Shown here one piece after another: positions 1 to 4,364 of a stretch of 8,254 nt of DNA. Every line of letters starts with the position of its first letter. Position 1 is the first letter of the stretch. A model generated the notes under the pieces. It did no database searches. It saw only the letters and a program-made list of their open reading frames with translations, and had not been told where the DNA came from. The position numbers and the translations under genes were made by a program. The stretch comes from Streptomycetaceae bacterium (lineage in GTDB: Bacteria > Actinomycetota > Actinomycetes > Nanopelagicales > Nanopelagicaceae): assembly GCA_027490415.1 (NCBI GenBank), contig JAIXYD010000205.1, positions 1 through 8,254 on the forward strand, written 5' to 3'.

Positions 1-842
1 TGTGGGCCGCCAAATCCCATCGGAACACCGAAGCGCTGTGAAGTTCCCACCGCAACATCTGCTCCCCACTCCCCTGGAGCTTTCAAAAGCGTGAGAGCGA
101 GTAAATCTGTCGCTGCGATTACAAGTGCTCCACGTTGATGAGCATATGAAGCAAAGGCTGAATAATCGATGATCTCACCGGTTGTATCCGGATACTGCAA
201 CAAGGCTCCGAAAAACTCACCGTCATATCCGTCGCGAGCCACATGTCCAGAATCAATCTCAACGACGTTAATTCCTAGCGGCTTAGCTCGCGTGATGACC
301 ACTGCCTTCGTCTGCGGATGCACATGTTCTTCAATGAGAAATACCGCGTCATCGCTCATCTTTGAGGAACGGCGTGCCAAAGTCATTGCTTCAGCTGCAG
401 CCGTTGATTCATCAAGCATTGATGCATTTGAAATATCAAGACCGGTGAGTTCACAGACCATTGTTTGGAATGCAAAGAGAGCTTCTAGACGTCCCTGTGA
501 AATTTCTGGTTGATACGGTGTGTACGCGGTGTACCAGGCAGGGTTCTCTAAAACATTTCGCTTAATTACAGGTGGAACAATGGTTCCGTAGTATCCGGTT
601 CCGATAAGTGAAGTAAGTACCTTGTTCTTCGACGCAAGTGTTTTCAGCTCAGCTATCGCTTCAACTTCACTGATCCCGCTACCAATGGCAGACTCAATCA
701 CGCCAGTTATTGCGATGTTCGAAGGAACAACTGCGCTAATAAAACTTTCTAAATTTTCATAACCAAGGGCTTTAAGCATCGACAATTCATCGCGATGCGT
801 CGGACCAATATGACGATCCTGAAAAGTACGTTCGATAGCCAC
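1..842 (-). CDS. gcvP: Glycine dehydrogenase (decarboxylating), P-protein, N-terminal part
   Basis: PLP-dependent P-protein of the glycine cleavage system; it decarboxylates glycine and passes the aminomethyl group to the lipoyl arm of GcvH. The frame is open from a GTG at 840-842 to the window edge and gives 280 residues of a protein usually about 950 long. The cut is the window edge, not a mutation. Family signatures are visible in order: RHIGP near residue 10, GTGYYGT at 81-87, ENPAWYTAYTPYQ at 99-111, EISQGRLE at 113-120, LDESTAAAEAM at 143-153, and GFGGPH at the edge. The PLP-binding lysine lies beyond the window. The GTG start is supported by an AGGGGG ribosome-binding site 5 to 6 nt upstream and by the typical N-terminus. 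It lies 53 nt after the MerR gene and probably shares its promoter. It corresponds to M. tuberculosis gcvB (Rv1832) by position and sequence. Confidence 0.96.
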   Translation of the reverse strand, partial: MAIERTFQDRHIGPTHRDELSMLKALGYENLESFISAVVPSNIAITGVIESAIGSGISEVEAIAELKTLASKNKVLTSLIGTGYYGTIVPPVIKRNVLENPAWYTAYTPYQPEISQGRLEALFAFQTMVCELTGLDISNASMLDESTAAAEAMTLARRSSKMSDDAVFLIEEHVHPQTKAVVITRAKPLGINVVEIDSGHVARDGYDGEFFGALLQYPDTTGEIIDYSAFASYAHQRGALVIAATDLLALTLLKAPGEWGADVAVGTSQRFGVPMGFGGP

Positions 843-895
843 TAATCCCCCTGTTGACTTCGACAGAGGAGAAATATAGAGGCGAGAAGCCTTCT

Positions 896-1408
896 TTAAG
901 CGCCTTTTGCCTTGCGACGCATCGAGAGTTCATCGTTACCTTCAACACGTGCAGGTAAACCATCAACCTCGCCTTGAAGGTTTGCTAACGAACCTTCAAC
1001 TTCGTGCCACACCTTTCCGACTGCAATTCCAAAGACACCTTGACCACCTGCAAGTAAGTCAACAATTTCATCTGGGCTTGCGCATTCGTAGATTGATGCG
1101 CCATCACTCATCAATGTGATTCGCTCTAGCTCGGTTACTCCCCTACTGCGAAGATGGGTAACCGCGGTACGAATATTCTGCAAAGAAATTCCTGCATCTA
1201 GCAAACGCTTAACAATTTTAAGGACGAGAATGTCGCGGAAACCATAAAGACGAGATGTTCCTGAACCTGTGGCACTGCGAACACTTGGTTCTACGAGTCC
1301 GGTGCGCGCCCAATAATCGAGTTGACGATAAGAAATTCCAGCGGCTGCACATGCAGTAGCTCCGCGGTAACCAATCTCTGGCGTGCCTGGCGTAACTGGG
1401 GAGGTCAC
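896..1408 (-). CDS. MerR-family transcriptional regulator (Rv1830/ResR-like)
   Basis: Predicted DNA-binding regulator of 170 residues. The winged helix-turn-helix occupies about residues 13-86: the helices cover ISYRQLDYWARTGLVEP (25-41), and the wing plus third helix contain RLYGFRDILVLKIVKRLL (53-70). The C-terminal part (about 90-170) is short, has no cysteine cluster or recognisable ligand domain, and ends in a basic tail RRKAKGA. By position between DUF151 and gcvP it corresponds to M. tuberculosis Rv1830 (resR, linked in clinical isolates to antibiotic resilience and growth control), which is longer at about 225 residues. The start is GTG with only a weak GAG motif upstream; no better in-frame start is seen. 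It is the first gene after a promoter with a perfect dyad in its spacer, so autoregulation is plausible. MerR assignment is firm; target genes are unknown. Confidence 0.9.
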   Translation of the reverse strand: MTSPVTPGTPEIGYRGATACAAAGISYRQLDYWARTGLVEPSVRSATGSGTSRLYGFRDILVLKIVKRLLDAGISLQNIRTAVTHLRSRGVTELERITLMSDGASIYECASPDEIVDLLAGGQGVFGIAVGKVWHEVEGSLANLQGEVDGLPARVEGNDELSMRRKAKGA

Positions 1409-1421
1409 GAATTTCTCATTT

Positions 1422-1443
1422 CTCTTGGGGAAGAGTTGCTCTT
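1422..1443 (-). promoter_or_regulatory. Three-arm alternative hairpin in the MerR-gcvP leader
   Basis: Read on the minus strand, the predicted 5' leader begins AAGAG-CAA-CTCTT-CCCC-AAGAG. The middle CTCTT arm (1431-1435) can pair with the AAGAG before it (1439-1443) or after it (1422-1426), so the two stems exclude one another. Each stem is only 5 bp, so stability is low and the element may be chance. It sits between the predicted transcription start near 1444 and the GTG at 1408. Confidence 0.25.
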
Positions 1444-1450
1444 AAGCGTA

Positions 1451-1479
1451 AATATACGCAGCCCTCCGAGGGCATTCAA
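1451..1479 (-). promoter_or_regulatory. Promoter of the MerR-gcvP unit with a dyad in its spacer
   Basis: The minus strand reads TTGAAT (-35, 1474-1479), 17 nt, then TATATT (-10, 1451-1456). These match the sigma70-type consensus at 4 of 6 and 5 of 6 positions with ideal spacing. The predicted start is near 1444, about 36 nt before the MerR GTG. The spacer holds a perfect 6+1+6 dyad, GCCCTCGGAGGGC (1461-1473), directly against the -35 box. MerR proteins classically bind dyads in promoter spacers, although they usually act on 19-20 bp spacers, whereas this one is 17. Confidence 0.65.
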
Positions 1480-1495
1480 TGACCGACACGAGGCA

Positions 1496-1512
1496 AACCT
1501 CAACTAGAGGTT
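1496..1512 (-). terminator. Small hairpin just downstream of the DUF151 gene
   Basis: A perfect 6-bp stem (AACCTC / GAGGTT) with a 5-nt loop starts 6 nt after the DUF151 stop codon. Only a TTT follows, so it is not a strong intrinsic terminator. It could cause pausing or protect the 3' end of the garA-ftsR-DUF151 transcript. It sits just upstream of the next promoter, which fits a unit boundary. Confidence 0.3.
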
Positions 1513-1517
1513 AAGAC

Positions 1518-2057
1518 TTATCCGGCAAAGTCCTCTGGATTGATCTGGTCAAGGAACTCACGGAAGGCATCTAGATCAGCGCTCTCTCCCTCAATCGGCT
1601 GGCCATCGCTATCCATCTCCTGGATCAAGCGCTCGGGAATCTCAATTCCGACCTGATCGACCAACTCTCGGGAGGCGACAATATTGCTCTGGCTGCGAAG
1701 GGCTAGGGCGATCGCATCCGATGGCCGTGCAGAGACCGCCAAGGCGGCATCTTCGAAGGTTCGCAATTGCAGGGTTGCAAAGAAGACACCATCTCGGATG
1801 TGTGTGATCTGTACTGCGAGCAAAGTGGCATCCAAAGTCTGCAGCAGATCGCGCATGAGGTCATGTGTCAGGGGGCGATCCGGATTGATCCCCTGTTGGG
1901 CAAAAGCAATCGCTGTGGCTTCGGCAGCTCCCACCCAGATGGGCAGAAACCTCGAGCCATCAATCTCTTTGAGCAGAACGATCGGCTGATTGGACGGCAT
2001 CTCAACGCGTACGCCAACGACCTCCATGCTGATGAATGGAGTGATCTCTTCGCTCAT
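1518..2057 (-). CDS. DUF151 / bifunctional nuclease (BFN) domain protein
   Basis: Single-domain protein of 179 residues, a typical length for bacterial DUF151 proteins (Thermotoga TM0160 type). Signature stretches are visible: LPIWVGAAEATAIA at 38-51, RPLTHDLMRDLL at 61-72 and RPSDAIALALR at 111-121. An acidic C-terminus ends in FREFLDQINPEDF. The family name comes from a plant protein with DNase/RNase activity; the bacterial role is not settled. Position next to FtsR and GarA corresponds to M. tuberculosis Rv1829, a conserved actinobacterial arrangement. The ATG lies 9 nt after the ftsR stop. There is no clear Shine-Dalgarno; TAGAGT (2064-2069) sits exactly 6 nt before the ATG, so a leaderless transcript is possible as well as coupled translation. 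Base composition is unusual: 107 of 180 bases in 1561-1740 are G or C, against 79 of 180 in 2161-2340 of ftsR. Confidence 0.93.
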   Translation of the reverse strand: MSEEITPFISMEVVGVRVEMPSNQPIVLLKEIDGSRFLPIWVGAAEATAIAFAQQGINPDRPLTHDLMRDLLQTLDATLLAVQITHIRDGVFFATLQLRTFEDAALAVSARPSDAIALALRSQSNIVASRELVDQVGIEIPERLIQEMDSDGQPIEGESADLDAFREFLDQINPEDFAG

Positions 2058-2066
2058 GAAAGGACT

Positions 2067-2792
2067 CTATCGCGGACGGTTAAGTCCTGCACGAACAAGG
2101 GATGCATGCAGGCGAATCGAAAGTGCTGCAATCTCTTTAGAAACTTCCTCAGCTCGTGCTTTTGAATCTGAATTCTTCTGACGATTCAATGGAGTAATAA
2201 CTTGTTCGATTAAGCCAATCTCACGATCTGCTGCAGATTTGAATGAACGCAAATGACGCGGTTCGATTCCAAAGGCTGACATTGCGGCAACGGCAGTTGC
2301 AACTGAAAGTGCATCAGCATCGTAATGACGACCGCGAATTGAGATCAATCCAAAGCTTTCAAGTTCAGTCAGCGCTGAATCCGTAATTCCAGAAGCCTTC
2401 ACGAGTTCATCTCGAGAAAGGCGCATATCTGCAGATGGGGCAAAATTCGAAGGAGATAACTCACCATCAACTGTTGCTAACCCTAAGGCTGGTCGCGGAG
2501 AGGCACTTCCACCCGATAAAGGTGCTGGTTCTAAGCCACGGTCCATCGCATCAAGATTTTCTTTAATTACTCTCAATGGCAAGTAATGATCGCGTTGGGC
2601 AAGTAACACATAGCGAAGGCGTTCCAGGTCAGCGCTTGTGAATTTGCGATATCCGGAAGGGGTTCGCTGTGGCTCAATCAACCCTTCAGATTCAAGAAAG
2701 CGTATTTTAGAGATGGTGATATCGGGAAAATCACCACGAAGTTTAGATAGAACTTCACCGATACTTAAATAGGCACGTGCTGGAACGCTCAC
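2067..2792 (-). CDS. ftsR: MerR-family regulator, FtsR (Rv1828) ortholog
   Basis: Predicted regulator of 241 residues. The N-terminal MerR winged helix covers about 8-82: YLSIGEVLSKLR (8-19), ISKIRFLESEGLIEPQR (27-43), then GYRKFTSADLERLRYVL (47-63). A Gly/Pro/Ser-rich linker (about 88-120) leads to a second winged-helix-like domain (about 124-185, LSRDELVKASGI then LESFGLISIRGRHYDADAL) and a charged helical tail. This two-domain layout and the position beside garA match M. tuberculosis Rv1828 and Corynebacterium glutamicum FtsR, which activates ftsZ expression. I start the gene at a GTG (2790-2792) because AGGGGAG lies 5 nt upstream and the protein then begins directly before the HTH. The open frame extends to a TTG at 2825, but that start would overlap garA by 16 nt and has no ribosome-binding site. 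Control of cell division here is inferred from orthology. Confidence 0.92.
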   Translation of the reverse strand: MSVPARAYLSIGEVLSKLRGDFPDITISKIRFLESEGLIEPQRTPSGYRKFTSADLERLRYVLLAQRDHYLPLRVIKENLDAMDRGLEPAPLSGGSASPRPALGLATVDGELSPSNFAPSADMRLSRDELVKASGITDSALTELESFGLISIRGRHYDADALSVATAVAAMSAFGIEPRHLRSFKSAADREIGLIEQVITPLNRQKNSDSKARAEEVSKEIAALSIRLHASLVRAGLNRPR

Positions 2793-2809
2793 TGTCTCTC
2801 CCCTGTTAA

Positions 2810-3268
2810 TTATTTCTGTCCGCAAATGAAAAGCAGATGAAACTTACCGATCTGCACTTCATCTCCATGGCTTAAATCTGTCTTCTCTACAATCGAACCG
2901 TTGATGTAGGTTCCATTTAAACTGGAACGATCAGAAATCGAGAAAGTCGCACGCTGCTCATCGAATGCGACTGCCGCATGAGATCTCGAAACTGTTACGT
3001 CATCGAGAAAAATCTCGCTTTCCTGAGAACGACCAATGGTCGCACCCGAGCGAGTAATCAAATATCGGGAACCTTTTGCAGGTCCTTTATAGATGATCAA
3101 CATTGATTTATCCCGAGAGCCTTTAAGAATCTCCTCGAGTGTTGTCTTCTCATCACCGGAAGCAGCAGCGAGATAGCTCTCTAGGAGCGCACTCTCTGTT
3201 GGGGAAGCTTCAGTATGGGAACCCAGACGAAGGGTGGTTGTAAGTTCACGATCATCTTGCGAAGTCAT
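2810..3268 (-). CDS. garA: FHA-domain regulator GarA/OdhI
   Basis: Cytosolic 152-residue protein with one forkhead-associated domain at about 56-150. The phosphothreonine-binding core is intact: GR at 79-80, SRSH at 94-97, SLNGTYING at 116-124. In mycobacteria and corynebacteria this protein, when unphosphorylated, inhibits the E1 (OdhA/Kgd) of 2-oxoglutarate dehydrogenase and acts on glutamate dehydrogenase; PknG/PknB-type kinases phosphorylate a TT pair in the N-terminal tail and switch it off. A TT pair is present at 42-43, but its context is EKTTLEE instead of the usual ETTSVFR, and the tail before it is about twice as long as in GarA or OdhI. The ATG has GAGGG 6 nt upstream. It heads a unit with ftsR, which starts 17 nt after its stop. 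No kinase or target enzyme gene is in the window. Confidence 0.92.
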   Translation of the reverse strand: MTSQDDRELTTTLRLGSHTEASPTESALLESYLAAASGDEKTTLEEILKGSRDKSMLIIYKGPAKGSRYLITRSGATIGRSQESEIFLDDVTVSRSHAAVAFDEQRATFSISDRSSLNGTYINGSIVEKTDLSHGDEVQIGKFHLLFICGQK

Positions 3269-3321
3269 GATTCACCCTCTTTCATACCCTCTAGGGATAG
3301 CTCAACATCAACTGTAGGCTG

Positions 3322-3350
3322 ACACTAGATCGGTCACAGGGATAAATCAA
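3322..3350 (-). promoter_or_regulatory. Candidate promoter of the garA-ftsR-DUF151 unit
   Basis: Between gcvH and garA the minus strand reads TTGATT (3345-3350), 17 nt, TAGTGT (3322-3327). The -35 is a 4 of 6 match; the -10 fits only the loose TANNNT form. The predicted start near 3315 gives a leader of about 47 nt. The garA leader also contains a direct repeat AGAGGGT with a 12-nt period, the second copy being the ribosome-binding site. Confidence 0.4.
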
Positions 3351-3354
3351 GCGG

Positions 3355-3406
3355 AAAAAAGAGCCTGCGAACGGGTAAAACTACGCGGTGATTTGACGAT
3401 ACCCGT
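3355..3406 (-). terminator. Possible weak terminator at the end of gcvH
   Basis: A perfect 7-bp inverted repeat (ACGGGTA at 3400-3406, TACCCGT at 3371-3377 on the minus strand) spans the gcvH stop codon with a 22-nt loop. A run of six T (3355-3360) follows 10 nt later. The long loop and the gap before the T-run make it atypical. Its place just before the garA promoter is right for a unit boundary. Confidence 0.3.
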
Positions 3407-3758
3407 CGGCAGAGAGTAATCCCTCGGGCTGCACAGAAACTTCAATCTCAGCTAACCAACCCGCGCCGTAAGGATCGCTGTTGAGAACTTCAGGATTAGA
3501 TTCAAGTGACTCGTTGATCGCCACGACTGTTCCACTCACTGGCGAAAAGATTTCAGAGACGCTCTTTGTGGATTCAACCTCGCCACACACTTTATCTGCA
3601 ACTACTACATCACCCACTTTAGGAAGCTGCACATAAACGATGTCACCCAAGGCGCCTTGTGCGTAATCAGTGATTCCCATACGGATAACCGTTGAAGAAC
3701 TTTCCTTGACCCACTCGTGCTCTTTTGTGTACTTGAGGTCGTCAGGAATTAATGACAT
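3381..3758 (-). CDS. gcvH: Glycine cleavage system H protein
   Basis: Lipoyl carrier of 125 residues, standard length. It shuttles the aminomethyl group from P-protein to T-protein and dihydrolipoyl groups to L-protein in the cytosol. The lipoylation site is clear: GEVESTKS at 59-66 with K65 as the lipoyl-lysine, inside the biotinyl/lipoyl fold that ends in SPVSGTVVAIN (72-82). The N-terminal KYTKEHEWV (9-17) and C-terminal NSDPYGAGWLAEIE are also diagnostic. The ATG at 3756-3758 has an AAGGAG ribosome-binding site 6 nt upstream, the best in the window. It follows the phosphatidyltransferase gene by 49 nt and probably lies at the end of that transcript. No glycine riboswitch-like structure was seen in that gap. 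Its partner gcvP lies about 2.5 kb further along the same strand, separated by four regulatory or accessory genes, as in M. tuberculosis. Confidence 0.98.
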   Translation of the reverse strand: MSLIPDDLKYTKEHEWVKESSSTVIRMGITDYAQGALGDIVYVQLPKVGDVVVADKVCGEVESTKSVSEIFSPVSGTVVAINESLESNPEVLNSDPYGAGWLAEIEVSVQPEGLLSADGYRQITA

Positions 3759-3807
3759 GTAAATCTCCTTGTGAATAGGTGCAGAGAGCGCATGGGTAAA
3801 TCTTTGA

Positions 3808-4362
3808 TCACACTCTAATAGTTTTTAGAGCGGTGAGGAAGTATGAAACTCCCGTAGCCACGTATAGTGCGACTCCCCAAATGGCGAAGGCCCACCCGAA
3901 GATAAAAGCTATCTCCCCAATTGTGGAATCACTCAGCGCTAAAAGTAAGAACGGGAAGGCGTAGAGAAGGTTGAAGGTTGCTGCCTTACCAACGAAGGTA
4001 ACCTTAAGTGGTGCTTTACCCTTTGCTGCCAGAGCAAGTGCCACAAGTGCTAGTAACGCATCGCGAGCGATCAGAGTGACTATCAGCCAGAGTGGAATCG
4101 CATCACGCATATAGAGAACAATCAGAGTGGCAAGTATGTAGAGCCGATCGATGGTTGGGTCGAGAATCTCGCCAAGTTTTGATTCCTGACCGAGGGCCCG
4201 TGCGAGTTTCCCGTCGAAATAATCGGTTGCTCCCCCGATGGCTAAGACGAGGATCGCCCATCCATCAGCTTGTGGAACGAGTGCGAGGTAGATAAAAAGT
4301 GGAATTCCAAGAAATCGAAGGCCGGTGAGGGCGTTCGGCCAGGTCGCGATCGAGGAAGCCAT
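3808..4362 (-). CDS. pgsA: CDP-alcohol phosphatidyltransferase (PgsA2-like)
   Basis: Integral membrane enzyme of 184 residues that joins a CDP-diacylglycerol phosphatidyl group to an alcohol. The family signature D-x2-DG-x2-AR-x8-G-x3-D-x3-D is complete at residues 47-72, with metal-binding aspartates D47, D50, D68 and D72. The N-terminus WPNALTGLR is typical. Several hydrophobic helices are visible, including about 17-30, 35-45, 92-112, 131-141 and 152-176. Phosphatidylglycerophosphate synthase is the usual annotation, but sequence alone does not separate it from actinobacterial cardiolipin or phosphatidylinositol-phosphate synthases; the position near gcvH matches M. tuberculosis pgsA2 (Rv1822). 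The ATG begins 2 nt after the cmk-der stop; an AAGGAG lies 14 nt upstream, too far for ordinary use, so coupled translation is likely. Confidence 0.9.
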   Translation of the reverse strand: MASSIATWPNALTGLRFLGIPLFIYLALVPQADGWAILVLAIGGATDYFDGKLARALGQESKLGEILDPTIDRLYILATLIVLYMRDAIPLWLIVTLIARDALLALVALALAAKGKAPLKVTFVGKAATFNLLYAFPFLLLALSDSTIGEIAFIFGWAFAIWGVALYVATGVSYFLTALKTIRV

Positions 4363-4364
4363 GA

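Noticed and set aside
169..513. Plus-strand open frame of 114 codons
   Set aside because: It is antisense to gcvP, whose minus-strand translation is an unmistakable P-protein; the plus-strand product has no recognisable features.
854..880. Plus-strand promoter-like TTGACT-15-TATAGA
   Set aside because: The spacer is too short at 15 nt and no plus-strand gene lies downstream; it falls in the MerR-gcvP gap and overlaps the gcvP leader.
885..895. Palindrome AGAAG-C-CTTCT after the MerR stop, considered as terminator
   Set aside because: A one-base loop cannot form a stable RNA hairpin and no T-run follows; gcvP is likely co-transcribed.
1706..1715. GCGATCGC octamer reminiscent of cyanobacterial HIP1
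   Set aside because: Only one clear copy was noticed and the gene content is actinobacterial, so it is a chance occurrence.
1684..2165. Overlapping plus-strand frames opposite the DUF151 gene
   Set aside because: They are shadows of a GC-rich conserved minus-strand gene, have no recognisable motifs and no promoter or ribosome-binding site.
3759..3807. Glycine riboswitch before gcvH
   Set aside because: The gap is only 49 nt, too short for a glycine aptamer, and no paired elements are visible beyond the ribosome-binding site.
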